The notes: generated by a model not told the origin, from the letters alone. A DNA stretch of 64,000 bases from Caulobacteraceae bacterium (GCA_947475875.1 CANJME010000001.1:124001-188000), one strand, 5' to 3'. Positions 1 to 9,356 are shown, counted from the stretch's first letter. Numbers and translations are program-made.

Positions 1-185
1 CCCAGTTGGGCGCCGGCCTGCGAGTGTGTGGCGATGCCGCCGGGATCGTCGTCGGCGGCGCCGGTGATAAGGCCCGGGCCCAGACGCTTGATCAGCGCGG
101 CCCGGCGAATCAACTGGCCAAATCTGCTCAATAACTCATCCCAATTCCTGGCGACTCCCGTATGGAGACCGGTGCGCCATGCCAT
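1..185 (-). CDS. Nramp-family divalent metal transporter, N-terminal fragment
   Basis: This is the first ~62 codons of a leftward gene whose remainder lies beyond the left edge. It starts at the ATG whose first base is 185. After a ~30-residue cytoplasmic leader comes the Nramp first-helix signature LGPGLITGAADDDPGGI followed by SQAGAQLG. In this proton-linked Mn/Fe (or related Mg) transporter family the first-helix Asp contributes to the metal site. Canonical members read DPGN; this one reads DPGG, so the usual Asn is replaced by Gly, as in Nramp-like side branches. Family assignment is fairly secure, substrate is not. Bases 186-362, between this gene and the divergent ppx, must hold both promoters; I see no clear element there. 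Confidence 0.75.
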   Translation of the reverse strand, partial: MAWRTGLHTGVARNWDELLSRFGQLIRRAALIKRLGPGLITGAADDDPGGIATHSQAGAQL

Positions 186-362
186 AGCATAGGCGGCTGC
201 ATTTGCGGCCTTTCTGAGCCAAATCAAGACAACGATCACCGCAGCGCCCTATTGCCTCATCGTGGCGAGATATCCTGGCATCCAAAGAGCGCCGAGCCCG
301 TTCCCTTCGCAGCGCGGGCTCGCTAGAAGCGGCTTGGCTGTCGGCAGGAGCAAGGCGCGTTC

Positions 363-1856
363 ATGATCAGGGTCGAACCCATCGACGCCGCTGTCATCGA
401 CGTGGGTTCGAACTCGGTTCGTCTGGTCGTCTATCGCCTGGAAGGCCGCGCCATATGGCAGGTCTACAACGAGAAGGTCCTGGCCGGCCTCGGCCGCGAT
501 ATCGCCAGCACCGGCCGGCTCAATGAGGCCGGCGTCGCCAAGACCCTGATCGCGCTGCGCCGCTTCCAGGCCTTGCTGGGCGAAAAGACCGGCGCGCGCA
601 TCTTTGCCGTCGCGACGGCGGCTGTGCGGGACGCCAAAGACGGTCCTGCGTTCGTGGCGCGGGTCCGCGGCGAGACTGGCCTGTCATTACGCGTTTTGAC
701 TGGTGAGGAGGAGGCCCGCTATTCGGCCCTGGGCGTGGCGGCGGGCCTGCCGGAGGCCTCCGGCGTGGTCGGCGATCTTGGCGGCGGCAGTCTGGAGCTG
801 GTGGCCATGGACGCCGGGCGGCCCGGAGCGGCGGCGACCTTCCCGGTCGGACCTTTCGCCCTGATCCAGCCCGGATCCTACGACGCCAAGGCGATCGAGG
901 CCGAGGTCGCGAGGCGGCTGGAGCCGGCCGGCGCCTTTGCGGCCAAAACCTTCCACGCGGTGGGCGGCGCCTGGCGAAACCTTGCGCTCATCCATATGCA
1001 TATGACCGGGTATCCACTGGAAATTATACATGAATACCGGCTGTCCGCCAACGAGGCTATGGAGACCGCCCGGCTGATCTCCCGGCAATCGCGCGGCTCG
1101 CTGGAGCGCATGGGCGGGGCGTCGAAGAAGCGGGCTGAGACCCTGCCCTACGCGGCGACGGTGCTGACGGCGGTGATCGAGCGCCTGGACGTGGGCGAAG
1201 TAATCTTTTCCGCCTTTGGCTTGCGCGAAGGCCTGTTGTTTGAGTCCATGACGCCGCAGGTGCGAGCGCTCGACCCGCTGGTCACCGGCCTGGCGGCGCT
1301 GGCCCGCCGGCCCGCCGACGCTGAGGCGCTGGGATCGGCGCTGGACCGCTGGCTGTCGCCGGCGTTTGTGGGCCTCAACCCCGTGTTGGATGGACGGGAT
1401 GCACTGGTCATCTCTGCCGCCTGCCGGCTGGCGGATTTCGGGGCCCGCCTGCACCCCGACCACCGCGCCAACCTTGCGCTCGAACAGGTGTTGCGCGCGC
1501 CAGTCGCCGGCCAGACCCATACCGAACGGGCCTTCCTCGCCGTCGCCATCTTCGCCCGCCACACCGCGATCGTCGAACCGGACGAGCAGCACATTCTCTC
1601 GCGCCTGCTGGATTTCTCCGCCCAGCGCCGGGCCAAGGCCGTGGGCGCGGCGATCCGGCTGGGCAGCGACCTATGCGGGCGCAATCCGGCCCTGCTGCGG
1701 CACTCGCACCTGGATATCGACGATGAGACGGTCACATTGACAGCCGACGCCAATCGGGCCGACCTTCTGCTCGGCGACCAGACTCGCCGGCGGGCCGAGA
1801 CGCTCGCCGCCACGCTGGGGCGCAGGCTGGTTGTCCGGCCGGGGGAGGCAAGATGA
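363..1856 (+). CDS. ppx: Exopolyphosphatase / Ppx-GppA family phosphatase
   Basis: This 497-residue protein has the actin-like ASKHA fold of Ppx/GppA enzymes, which release phosphate from polyphosphate or hydrolyse pppGpp in the cytoplasm. Visible motifs are DVGSNSVRLVVY near residues 13-24, GEEEARYSALG near 112-122 (containing the family's catalytic Glu region) and GDLGGGSLELV near 139-149. The ~200-residue C-terminal part matches the helical HD-like domain of long Ppx proteins. The ATG has a GGAG-type site about a dozen bases upstream. The stop overlaps the start of corA (ATGA), implying translational coupling. No polyphosphate kinase gene is adjacent. A second Ppx/GppA paralogue lies at 37072-38214, so which one is the main exopolyphosphatase is unresolved. 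Confidence 0.88.
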   Translation: MIRVEPIDAAVIDVGSNSVRLVVYRLEGRAIWQVYNEKVLAGLGRDIASTGRLNEAGVAKTLIALRRFQALLGEKTGARIFAVATAAVRDAKDGPAFVARVRGETGLSLRVLTGEEEARYSALGVAAGLPEASGVVGDLGGGSLELVAMDAGRPGAAATFPVGPFALIQPGSYDAKAIEAEVARRLEPAGAFAAKTFHAVGGAWRNLALIHMHMTGYPLEIIHEYRLSANEAMETARLISRQSRGSLERMGGASKKRAETLPYAATVLTAVIERLDVGEVIFSAFGLREGLLFESMTPQVRALDPLVTGLAALARRPADAEALGSALDRWLSPAFVGLNPVLDGRDALVISAACRLADFGARLHPDHRANLALEQVLRAPVAGQTHTERAFLAVAIFARHTAIVEPDEQHILSRLLDFSAQRRAKAVGAAIRLGSDLCGRNPALLRHSHLDIDDETVTLTADANRADLLLGDQTRRRAETLAATLGRRLVVRPGEAR

Positions 1857-2821
1857 GCGTCGTCGCGGCCTACACCTACCGCGCCGGCAAGCGCGTGCGC
1901 CAGATTGACCTTACGGCTGCCGACGGGCTGAAACTGGCCGACGGCGAGTTCGCCTGGATCGGCCTCTATGAGCCCACCGAGGCCGAGCTGCGCATCCTGC
2001 AGGAACGCTTTGGCCTGCACCCTCTGGCGGTCGAAGACGCCATGCACGCCGACCAGACGCCCAAGATGGACATCTATGGCGACCAGCTGTTCGTCGTCGC
2101 CCGCACCGCCCACCTGGAGGGCGAGGAGATCGGCTATGGCGAGACCGACATCTTTGTCGGGCGCGGCCACATCATCACGGTGCGCCACGGCTCGGCCCGG
2201 GCCCACACCGAGTTGCGCGAACACCTGGAAGCCGCGCCCACTCTTCTGAAGCATGGGGCGGACTATATCCTGCACGCCGTCCTGGACTTCATCGTCGACG
2301 GCTACTTCCCGATCATTGAACAGATCGAGGAGGACGTGCTGGCCACCGAGCGCAAGGCTCTGGACACCTTCCTCAATCGAGAGGAGGTCGCCCATATCTT
2401 CAACCTGCGACAGGAGCTGATGCGGTTCCGCCGCATTCTCGGGCCCATGGAGGAGGTCACCGGCCGGTTGGAGCACCGCGACCTGCCCTGCATCGACGCC
2501 GAAGTGCGACTCTATTTCCGCGATGTCAGCGACCATATCAGGCGCGTCGCCTCAACAGCGGACGTATTGCGCGAGGTTTTGGCCTCGGTATTCGAAGTCA
2601 GCACCCTGCTGGAACAGCAGCGCCAGGGGATCATCACCCGCCAGCTGACCGCCGGCGCGGCAATCCTGGCCATTCCCACCGCCGTGGCGGGCATCTACGG
2701 CATGAACTTCGACTTCATGCCCGAACTGCACTGGAAATACGGCTATCCGATCATCGTCGGGGTGATCGTGGTGATCTGCGGCTTCCTCTTCGGCCTGTTT
2801 CGCCGGGCGAAGTGGCTGTGA
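1853..2821 (+). CDS. corA: CorA-family magnesium/cobalt transporter
   Basis: This 322-residue CorA-like channel mediates divalent cation (Mg2+, Co2+ or Zn2+) movement across the inner membrane as a pentamer. It has the long soluble alpha/beta N-terminal part rich in Glu/Asp, a long stalk helix, and two C-terminal membrane helices. The selectivity signature YGMNF is at residues 282-286, followed by the MPEL loop and a basic C-terminus (RRAKWL) typical of the family. Its start overlaps the ppx stop by four bases, so the two form one operon. The link to polyphosphate may be meaningful because polyphosphate is a Mg chelate, but that is inference. The ion specificity cannot be told from sequence. 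Confidence 0.93.
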   Translation: MSVVAAYTYRAGKRVRQIDLTAADGLKLADGEFAWIGLYEPTEAELRILQERFGLHPLAVEDAMHADQTPKMDIYGDQLFVVARTAHLEGEEIGYGETDIFVGRGHIITVRHGSARAHTELREHLEAAPTLLKHGADYILHAVLDFIVDGYFPIIEQIEEDVLATERKALDTFLNREEVAHIFNLRQELMRFRRILGPMEEVTGRLEHRDLPCIDAEVRLYFRDVSDHIRRVASTADVLREVLASVFEVSTLLEQQRQGIITRQLTAGAAILAIPTAVAGIYGMNFDFMPELHWKYGYPIIVGVIVVICGFLFGLFRRAKWL

Positions 2822-2824
2822 GGA

Positions 2825-3994
2825 TCAGGCCTTCGGTGTGCGCCTGACTGCAACGACCCGGACGCGGTTATCGTCCAGCACCAGGGCCAGCTCACCGCGT
2901 TTGAGCTTCAGGGCATCCTCGCCGAAGGCCTCGTAGCGCCAGCCCTGCAGGGCCGGGGTGTCGGCTTCATCGTCGGCGGCGATGGCTTCCAAGTCGGAGA
3001 CCGTAGCGATCAGTTTTGAGGCGACGCCGGAATCCTCGGCGCGGGCTTTCAACAGCACCTTGAGCAGTTCCACCGTCGCCCCTGCCCCTTGCGGCGGCGG
3101 CGGTTTTCTGGCCTCGACCTGAGGCGCGGTCTTCTCGGGATTGGCCAGGCCCTCGCGGATGGCTTCCAGCAGGCCGGGACCAAATTTCGAGCCGGCGAAG
3201 CCCTTGGGCACGCTGCGCAGGCGGTTCAGGCCGTCCGCGTCGGTCGGGGCCTGCGTCGCCAGTTCGTCGATGGCGTCGTCCTTGAGGATGCGGCCGCGCG
3301 GCTGGTCGCGCTCTTGCGCCACGGTCTCGCGCCACGCGGCGACGGATTTCAGCACGGAGAGGTACTTGTGGGTCAGCTTCTTGGGTTTCAGCCGCTTCCA
3401 GGCGTTCTGCGGGTCGGAATCATAGAGGGCCGGATCGACCAGGCTGGCCATGTCGCCTTTCACCCACGACAGGCGCCCGCCCTTGTCCAGCTTGTCCTTC
3501 AAAAGCGGATAGAGCGTCGCCAGGTGCGTCACATCGGCGAGCGCATAGGAGAGTTGCGACTCCGACAGCGGCCTGCGCGCCCAGTCGGTGAAGCGGCTGG
3601 ACTTGTCGAGGTCGATCTTCAGCATGGAGCGGACCAGGGAGTCGTAAGCCACCTGCTCGCCGAAGCCGCCGGCCATGGCCGCGATCTGGGTGTCGAACAG
3701 CGGGCATGGCATGGCCCCGAGATTGTTGAAGATTTCCACGTCCTGGCGGGCGGCGTGGAAAACCTTTTCGACCTTGTCGTTGGTCAGCAGGGCCAGGAAC
3801 GGCGCGAGATCGAGGCCTTCCGCCAGCGGATCGATGCAGGCCGCGTCGGTCGGGCTGGCCGCCTGGATCAGGCACAGGATCGGCCAATAGGTCGTCTCGC
3901 GCATGAACTCGGTGTCGACCGCGACGAACGGGGCCTTTTCGAGTTTTTTGCAGAACGCGGCGAGCGCGTCGGTGGTGGTTATCGTCAGCGTCAT
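2825..3994 (-). CDS. rnd: Ribonuclease D
   Basis: This 389-residue 3'-5' exoribonuclease of the DEDDy class matures tRNA 3' ends and other stable RNAs. The catalytic acidic residues are D27 and E29 (VAVDTEF), D85 (HAARQDVEIF) and D154, with the class Tyr at Y150 (SYALADVTHL). An HRDC domain follows at roughly 205-290, and a second, more diverged helical region at about 305-370. Length fits the family. The gene is convergent with corA (3 bp between stops) and divergent from purM, so the ~90 bp before its start carries its promoter. Confidence 0.93.
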   Translation of the reverse strand: MTLTITTTDALAAFCKKLEKAPFVAVDTEFMRETTYWPILCLIQAASPTDAACIDPLAEGLDLAPFLALLTNDKVEKVFHAARQDVEIFNNLGAMPCPLFDTQIAAMAGGFGEQVAYDSLVRSMLKIDLDKSSRFTDWARRPLSESQLSYALADVTHLATLYPLLKDKLDKGGRLSWVKGDMASLVDPALYDSDPQNAWKRLKPKKLTHKYLSVLKSVAAWRETVAQERDQPRGRILKDDAIDELATQAPTDADGLNRLRSVPKGFAGSKFGPGLLEAIREGLANPEKTAPQVEARKPPPPQGAGATVELLKVLLKARAEDSGVASKLIATVSDLEAIAADDEADTPALQGWRYEAFGEDALKLKRGELALVLDDNRVRVVAVRRTPKA

Positions 3995-4082
3995 CGGCTA
4001 GCTATTGCCCGTCGCCGCCTCCCCAAGGCAAGGGGTGAGTCGCGATCAGACGCTTTAGCCCATTGATTTGAGCTTTTTTGAG

Positions 4083-5111
4083 ATGACCACCCGCCAGAAC
4101 GGCCTAACCTACGCCCAGTCCGGAGTCGATATCGACGCGGGCGAAGCGCTGGTCGAGGCGATCAAACCTCTCGCCAAGGCGACGAGGCGGCCGGGGGGCG
4201 ACGGCGGGCTGGGCGGGTTCGGCGCGCTGTTCGACCTGAAGGCGGCCGGATTTGTCGATCCGCTGATCGTTTCGACCACCGACGGAGTCGGCACCAAGCT
4301 GAAGATTGCCATCGACACCGGCCTGCATGACACCGTCGGGATCGACCTGGTGGCCATGTGCGTCAACGACCTGCTCGCGCAAGGCGCCGAGCCGCTGGTG
4401 TTCCTGGACTACTACGCCACCGGCAAGCTGGAGGTGGATGTCGCCGTCCGCGTCGTCGCCGGTATCGCCGAGGGCTGCAAACAGGCCGGCTGTGTGCTGG
4501 CCGGCGGCGAGACGGCTGAGATGCCGGGCATGTACGGCTCGGGCGACTATGACCTGGCGGGTTTCTGCCTCGGAGCTGTAGAGCGCGGCTCGGTGCTGCC
4601 CGACCTCGAGGGCCAGAAGGCGGGCGATGTACTGATCGGCCTTGGCTCCTCCGGCCCCCACTCCAACGGCTATTCGCTGATCCGCCGCATTGTCGAGCAC
4701 TCGGGCCTAAGCTGGGACGCCCCTGCCCCGTTCGCGCCCGGCAAGACCCTGGCGCAAGCGCTGATGACGCCGACGCGCATTTACATCAAGGCCATGATGC
4801 CGCTGATCCGCGCCGGCCTGATCAAGGCCTGCGCCCACATCACCGGCGGCGGCCTGGTGGAGAACCCGCCGCGGGTGTTGGCCAAACACCTGACCACCCG
4901 CTTCGACTGGAGCGCCTGGTCCCTGCCCCCGGTCTTCCAGTGGCTGCAGGCCACCGGGGGTGTCGCCGACGCCGAGATGCGCCGCACCTTCAACTGCGGC
5001 ATGGGCCTGATGCTGGTCGTCTCCCCTGCCAACGCCGGCATCGTGCTGGCGGCGTTGCTTGATGCCGGCGAGGACGCCTTCGTGTGCGGGGAATTGGTCG
5101 AGGCTGTTTAG
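4083..5111 (+). CDS. purM: Phosphoribosylformylglycinamidine cyclo-ligase (AIR synthetase)
   Basis: PurM performs the ATP-dependent ring closure of FGAM to AIR in de novo purine synthesis. The 342-residue protein contains the Ala-Gly-Val-Asp-Ile-Asp-Ala-Gly opening ([13 protein letters not shown]), the [10 protein letters not shown] segment, the [21 protein letters not shown] block, [11 protein letters not shown] and [12 protein letters not shown], all hallmark AIR synthetase sequences. The frame stays open up to a TTG at 4068, but homologues begin at the [12 protein letters not shown] equivalent, so the ATG at 4083 is preferred. In many relatives purN follows directly; here cysD does, so purN must be elsewhere. 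Confidence 0.95.
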   Translation: MTTRQNGLTYAQSGVDIDAGEALVEAIKPLAKATRRPGGDGGLGGFGALFDLKAAGFVDPLIVSTTDGVGTKLKIAIDTGLHDTVGIDLVAMCVNDLLAQGAEPLVFLDYYATGKLEVDVAVRVVAGIAEGCKQAGCVLAGGETAEMPGMYGSGDYDLAGFCLGAVERGSVLPDLEGQKAGDVLIGLGSSGPHSNGYSLIRRIVEHSGLSWDAPAPFAPGKTLAQALMTPTRIYIKAMMPLIRAGLIKACAHITGGGLVENPPRVLAKHLTTRFDWSAWSLPPVFQWLQATGGVADAEMRRTFNCGMGLMLVVSPANAGIVLAALLDAGEDAFVCGELVEAV

Positions 5112-5180
5112 GTTCTCTAAGCTTCTGGCGAGATAAAGCGGTTCGCGCGGATCATCCGTTTCGTCTATTCCCGCCGCTCT

Positions 5181-5204
5181 CCCGCTGGGCAAATGAGCAG
5201 CGGG
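5181..5204 (+). promoter_or_regulatory. Hairpin in the cysD leader
   Basis: CCCGCTG at 5181-5187 pairs perfectly with CAGCGGG at 5198-5204 around a 10-base loop. It lies just upstream of the AAGG ribosome-binding site and the cysD ATG at 5221. It could be a weak terminator for purM (only four T follow, after GGCCAAGGG) or a translational control element for cysD. No known riboswitch consensus was recognised here. Confidence 0.35.
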
Positions 5205-5220
5205 CCAAGGGTTTTGCCTG

Positions 5221-6159
5221 ATGACCGCCGCCTTTCTCGCCCCTGCTTCCGAGCGACAGCCGCTTTCAGATCATCTGAAGCGCCTGCAGTCGGAATCCAT
5301 CGAGATCATCCGCGAGGTCGCCGCCGCCTTCGACAATCCCGTCATGCTCTATTCGATCGGCAAGGATAGCGGCGTCATGCTGCACCTGGCCGCCAAGGCC
5401 TTTTACCCGGGCAAAATCCCCTTCCCGCTGCTGCACGTCGATACGACCTGGAAGTTCGCCGACATGATCCGCCACCGAGACACCATCGCGGCGAAATACG
5501 GCGTCGATCTGAGGATCTACACCAACGAGGACGGCGTCAAACGCGGCATCAACCCGATCGCGTCCGGCTCGTCGCTGCACACCCAGGTGATGAAGACCGA
5601 GGCCCTGAAACAAGCGCTCGATCTCTACGGGTTCGATGCGGCCTTCGGCGGCGCCCGGCGCGACGAGGAAAAGAGCCGGGCCAAGGAGCGCATCTTTTCG
5701 TTCCGCTCGGAAGGACACGTCTGGGACCCGCGCAACCAGCGGCCCGAGCTCTGGCGTCTCTACAACACCAGGATCAACAAGGGCGAAACCATCCGCGTCT
5801 TCCCGCTCTCCAACTGGACCGAACTCGATATCTGGGAATACACCCGCGCCGAGGCGATCCCGATCGTGCCGCTCTATCTGGCCAAACCGCGCCCGGTGGT
5901 TCACCGCGACGGCATGCTGATCATGCGCGACGACGACCGCATGCCGCTGAAGCCCGGCGAGGTCGAGGAACAGCGCTGGGTGCGTTTCCGCTCGCTGGGC
6001 TGCTATCCCCTTTCCGCCGCGGTCGAGAGCGAAGCCGAAACGCTGGACGACATCATCGCCGAGATGCGCGCATCGCGGACCTCGGAGCGCCAGGGCCGGC
6101 TGATCGACGTCGATGAAAGCGCCTCGATGGAGAAGAAGAAGAAGGAGGGCTATTTCTGA
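5221..6159 (+). CDS. cysD: Sulfate adenylyltransferase subunit 2
   Basis: CysD is the catalytic ATP sulfurylase subunit that joins ATP and sulfate to form APS, working with the GTPase CysN in assimilatory sulfate activation. The 312-residue protein has the N-type ATP pyrophosphatase loop SIGKDSG near residues 45-51, the LHVDTTWKF block, the [21 protein letters not shown] segment and the Lys-rich C-terminus ([10 protein letters not shown]) characteristic of the family. Its TGA overlaps the ATG of cysNC by one base, so the pair is a coupled operon. It sits 109 bp after purM and may have its own promoter there. Confidence 0.96.
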   Translation: MTAAFLAPASERQPLSDHLKRLQSESIEIIREVAAAFDNPVMLYSIGKDSGVMLHLAAKAFYPGKIPFPLLHVDTTWKFADMIRHRDTIAAKYGVDLRIYTNEDGVKRGINPIASGSSLHTQVMKTEALKQALDLYGFDAAFGGARRDEEKSRAKERIFSFRSEGHVWDPRNQRPELWRLYNTRINKGETIRVFPLSNWTELDIWEYTRAEAIPIVPLYLAKPRPVVHRDGMLIMRDDDRMPLKPGEVEEQRWVRFRSLGCYPLSAAVESEAETLDDIIAEMRASRTSERQGRLIDVDESASMEKKKKEGYF

Positions 6160-8021
6160 TGGACGGCTCTCAGGCTTCTGAAGACAAGACCCTGCTGCGG
6201 TTTCTCACCTGCGGCTCGGTTGACGACGGCAAGTCGACCCTGATTGGGCGCCTGCTCTACGACTCCAAGCTGATCTACGAAGACCAGCTGGCGGCTATTA
6301 CGCGGGACTCGGCCAAGTACGGCACCACGGGCGAAGACATCGACCTGGCGCTCCTCGTCGACGGCCTGGAGGCCGAGCGGCAGCAGGGCATCACCATCGA
6401 TGTGGCCTACCGGTTCTTCACCACGCCGCGCCGCAGCTTTATCGTCGCCGACACCCCCGGCCACGAACAATACACCCGCAATATGGCCACCGGCGCATCC
6501 AGCGCGGACTTGGCCGTCATCCTCATCGATGCGCGCAAGGGCGTGCTGATCCAGACCAAGCGACACAGCTATATCTGTTCCCTGCTGGGCATCCGCCACA
6601 TCGTGCTGGCGGTGAACAAGATCGACCTGATGGGCTTCGATCCGGCCGTCTACGAACGCATCGTCGCCGACTACATGACCTTTGGCGACAAGCTGAACTT
6701 CGCCTCGATCACCCCCATCCCGCTCTCGGCCAAGATGGGCGACAACGTCACCCGCCGCTCCGATCACATGGGATGGTACAAGGGCCCGACCCTGGTCGAA
6801 CACCTGGAAGAGGTCGACGTCGAGACCGACGCCGTCTCCAAACCCTTCCGTTTCCCCGTCCAGTGGGTGAACCGGCCCAACCTCGACTTCCGGGGATTTT
6901 CCGGCACTGTCGCCTCAGGGATCGTCAAACCCGGCGACAAGATCGCCGTGGCCGCCTCGGGAAAGACCAGCACAGTCGCCCGCATCGTCACCGCCGACGG
7001 CGACCTTGCTGAAGCGCGCGCGGGCGACGCCGTGACCCTCACCCTCGCCGACGAGGTCGATATCGCCCGGGGCGACGTGCTCGCGCCCACCACGGCGCGT
7101 CCCGACGTCGCCGACCAGTTTGCCGCCCATGTGCTGTGGATGGCTGAGGAGGCGCTCCTGCCCGGTCGCCCCTACCTGATGAAAATCGGCGCCTCCTACG
7201 TGCCCGTGAAGGTCACGGCGCTGAAGCACAAGATCGATATCGACACGCTCGACCACTTCGCGGCCAAGACCCTGACGTTGAACGAGATCGGTTTCTGCAA
7301 CCTCTCGGCCTCAAACCCCGTGGCCTTCGACGCCTATGACGACAACCGCGAAACCGGCGCCTTCATCCTGATCGACCGCTACACCAATGCGACGGTCGGC
7401 GCCGGCATGATCAGCTTTGCCCTGCGCCGCTCGGCCAACATCCATCGCCAGGACCTGCTGGTTTCCAGAGCCGAACGCGAGGAACTCTCGGGCCATAAGC
7501 CTGTGGTGCTGTGGTTCACGGGCCTGTCGGGCTCGGGCAAGTCGACCATCGCCAACCTCGTCGAGCGCGAACTGCACGACCGCGGCATCCGCAGCTTCCT
7601 GCTGGACGGCGACAATGTGCGCCACGGCCTCAACCGCGATCTGGGTTTCACTGACGAAGACCGGGTGGAAAACATCCGCCGGGTCGGCGAGGTGTCGAAA
7701 CTGTTCGTGGAAGCGGGCCTGGTTGTCCTGACCAGTTTCATCAGCCCCTTCCGGGCCGAGCGCCGCATGGCGCGTGAACTTTTCGCCGACGGCGAATTCC
7801 TCGAGGTCTTCGTCGACACGCCGATCGAGGACTGTATCGCCCGCGACCCCAAGGGCCTCTACGCCAAGGCCCAGCGCGGTGAAATCGCCAACTTCACCGG
7901 CATTACCTCGCCGTATGAAGAACCCGAGAACGCCGAGATCGTCATCAAGACCGCCGAACTCGACGCCGCCGCGGCGGCTGAACGGGTGCTGGAAGCGCTA
8001 CAGGCGCGCGGGGTGATCTAA
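6159..8021 (+). CDS. cysNC: Bifunctional sulfate adenylyltransferase subunit 1 / adenylylsulfate kinase
   Basis: This 620-residue fusion combines the CysN GTPase, which drives ATP sulfurylase, with the CysC kinase that phosphorylates APS to PAPS. The N-terminal GTPase shows G1 GSVDDGKST (residues 19-27), DTPGHEQY near 97 and NKID near 152, followed by EF-Tu-like beta barrels. The kinase begins around residue 445 with the P-loop GLSGSGKST at 455-463 and continues with [16 protein letters not shown] and [10 protein letters not shown]. The fusion is the NodQ-like arrangement common in alphaproteobacteria. No reductase genes (cysH, cysI) are linked, so PAPS could feed assimilation or sulfotransferases. 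Confidence 0.95.
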   Translation: MDGSQASEDKTLLRFLTCGSVDDGKSTLIGRLLYDSKLIYEDQLAAITRDSAKYGTTGEDIDLALLVDGLEAERQQGITIDVAYRFFTTPRRSFIVADTPGHEQYTRNMATGASSADLAVILIDARKGVLIQTKRHSYICSLLGIRHIVLAVNKIDLMGFDPAVYERIVADYMTFGDKLNFASITPIPLSAKMGDNVTRRSDHMGWYKGPTLVEHLEEVDVETDAVSKPFRFPVQWVNRPNLDFRGFSGTVASGIVKPGDKIAVAASGKTSTVARIVTADGDLAEARAGDAVTLTLADEVDIARGDVLAPTTARPDVADQFAAHVLWMAEEALLPGRPYLMKIGASYVPVKVTALKHKIDIDTLDHFAAKTLTLNEIGFCNLSASNPVAFDAYDDNRETGAFILIDRYTNATVGAGMISFALRRSANIHRQDLLVSRAEREELSGHKPVVLWFTGLSGSGKSTIANLVERELHDRGIRSFLLDGDNVRHGLNRDLGFTDEDRVENIRRVGEVSKLFVEAGLVVLTSFISPFRAERRMARELFADGEFLEVFVDTPIEDCIARDPKGLYAKAQRGEIANFTGITSPYEEPENAEIVIKTAELDAAAAAERVLEALQARGVI

Positions 8022-8024
8022 CTG

Positions 8025-8146
8025 TTTTCCCTCCCACTTGTTGGAAAGGGTGGTCGCGAAGCGACCAGGGTGGGCAACAGGCCTTTTGGACTCGCCCACC
8101 CGTCTCGCCCGCGGCGAGCCACCCTCCCGACAAGCGGGAGGGAAAA
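8025..8146. repeat. Palindromic intergenic repeat, copy 1
   Basis: This ~120-bp element fills the gap between the convergent genes cysNC and the squalene-synthase-like gene. Its ends are imperfect inverted repeats (TTTTCCCTCCCACTTGTTGG against CCGACAAGCGGGAGGGAAAA), and an inner pair (GGGTGGGC and GCCCACCC) forms a second stem. A related copy with the same architecture lies at 33689-33818. It resembles the REP/MITE-like elements found in Caulobacter-type intergenic regions and may also end transcription from both sides. The pairing is seen directly; the role is inferred. Confidence 0.7.
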
Positions 8147-8147
8147 T

Positions 8148-8741
8148 CTAGAGTCTTCCCCGCATCACCGCCCACATCAGGCGCAGCCGCCGCTCAAACG
8201 GCCCTGCATCGGGCCGCGCCCGCGCCAGGGTCGCAAAAGCCACCGCCGGAAACCCCCGCGCCGGCAAGTCCCTGAGGTTCTGGTTGGCTTCGATCAGCTG
8301 TTCCGGGTCGTGATCGACCCACCCTTCGGCGGCGCAAGCGACGATCGCCCATTCCCCGCAGAGGATATAGGCGGCCAGACGCATCACCGGGCCTACCTGC
8401 CGGGACGCCGGGTTGTCGTAGCGCGGCTCGATCATGGCGTCGAGCGGCTCACGCGGCAGCCTTCGGCGGGCGATCACATCCGCGAGCGCCAGGGCCACCG
8501 GGTGGCGGCGGACCGGGCGGCCCTCGAAGATTTCGTCCAGCGCCTCGGACCACCAGGTCAAGCGGATTTCGGCCAGCATCGGTTCGCTGACCCGGGCGGC
8601 TTTCGAAAGCTCGTGGCCGAAGGCGTAGAGCGTGATGACGTCGTCGCGCGCCTGGGCATCGCCAATGAACCGGCTGGCGAGCCACCGATCAGGGTCGTGG
8701 CGGCGGACGTGGTCGTCGAAGTCTTCCAGGTCCGCCGTCAT
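8148..8741 (-). CDS. Squalene/phytoene synthase-like protein (NDUFAF6-type)
   Basis: The 197-residue protein has the all-helical isoprenoid synthase pattern of the squalene/phytoene synthase family (DDVITLYAFGHELSKAARV, then EIRLTWWSEALDEI), but is much shorter than the ~280-residue enzymes and lacks their paired DxxxD metal-binding motifs. This matches the non-catalytic branch that includes the mitochondrial complex I assembly factor NDUFAF6. A role in respiratory complex assembly or membrane biology is therefore more likely than terpene synthesis, but this is inference. It follows the PuuD-like gene by 6 bp and is the last gene of the yajC-secDF run. Confidence 0.7.
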   Translation of the reverse strand: MTADLEDFDDHVRRHDPDRWLASRFIGDAQARDDVITLYAFGHELSKAARVSEPMLAEIRLTWWSEALDEIFEGRPVRRHPVALALADVIARRRLPREPLDAMIEPRYDNPASRQVGPVMRLAAYILCGEWAIVACAAEGWVDHDPEQLIEANQNLRDLPARGFPAVAFATLARARPDAGPFERRLRLMWAVMRGRL

Positions 8742-8747
8742 GAACTC

Positions 8748-9356
8748 CTAGCCAAAGACCGTCTGGTTCATGGCCATCGCGGTCAGCATCGGTAGCGACA
8801 GCAGGGTGTTGATGCGCGAGAACAGCATGGCCGTTTTCGCGGCCTTGGCCTTGGCGTCGGCGTCCGCTTCCTTGATGCCCAGCGCGATCTTCTGGTTCGG
8901 CCAGATCACGCCCCAGACGTTGATGAACATGATCGTCGCCAACCACATGCCGACACCGATGAAGGTGTGGCCCGGCGCCGCGCCCCAGCCGTCTTTCAGG
9001 CCGAGGGTGAGCGCGTCGAGGAAATAGTTGCGATGGATGGCGAGCGCAACGCCCAGCACCCAGGTGACCAGCGCCGCCCAGCGGAACCAGAACAGAGCTT
9101 CGGGCGCGATGTGTTTGGAGACCGCCGGCTTCAGCTCGGCCGGAACGTTCGGCATGACGCGGATCTGCACGAAGTTGAAATAGTAGAGCAGGCCGATCCA
9201 CAGGATGCCGGCCACCACGTGGCCCCAGCGCAGCACCGCCTCGCCGAACATATGCCAGTCGCCATGCGTCTGGTGGAAAAAGCCAAAGATCATCACCAGC
9301 GCGAGCAGCGTGCTGACGATCATGGTGTTGCGGAAATTGGCCAACAGTCCAGCCAT
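8748..9356 (-). CDS. PuuD-like integral membrane protein lacking cytochrome c
   Basis: This 202-residue membrane protein has about five or six hydrophobic helices with conserved polar positions (LRWGHVVAGILWIGLLYYFNFVQIRVMP, FRWAALVTWVLG, GHTFIGVGMWLATIMFINVWGVIWPNQK). These match the N-terminal membrane domain of urate hydroxylase PuuD. Full-length PuuD carries a C-terminal cytochrome c; this protein ends without one and no CxxCH is present. Urate oxidation is therefore doubtful. Position downstream of secF suggests a housekeeping membrane role. The His in RWGHVV and GHTFIG could be heme or metal ligands. Confidence 0.6.
   Translation of the reverse strand: MAGLLANFRNTMIVSTLLALVMIFGFFHQTHGDWHMFGEAVLRWGHVVAGILWIGLLYYFNFVQIRVMPNVPAELKPAVSKHIAPEALFWFRWAALVTWVLGVALAIHRNYFLDALTLGLKDGWGAAPGHTFIGVGMWLATIMFINVWGVIWPNQKIALGIKEADADAKAKAAKTAMLFSRINTLLSLPMLTAMAMNQTVFG

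Noticed and set aside
1148-2536. Long minus-strand open frame opposite ppx and corA
   Set aside because: Both plus-strand genes have full family motifs; the opposite frame is low-complexity Arg/Ala/Ser-rich sequence typical of GC-rich antisense shadows.
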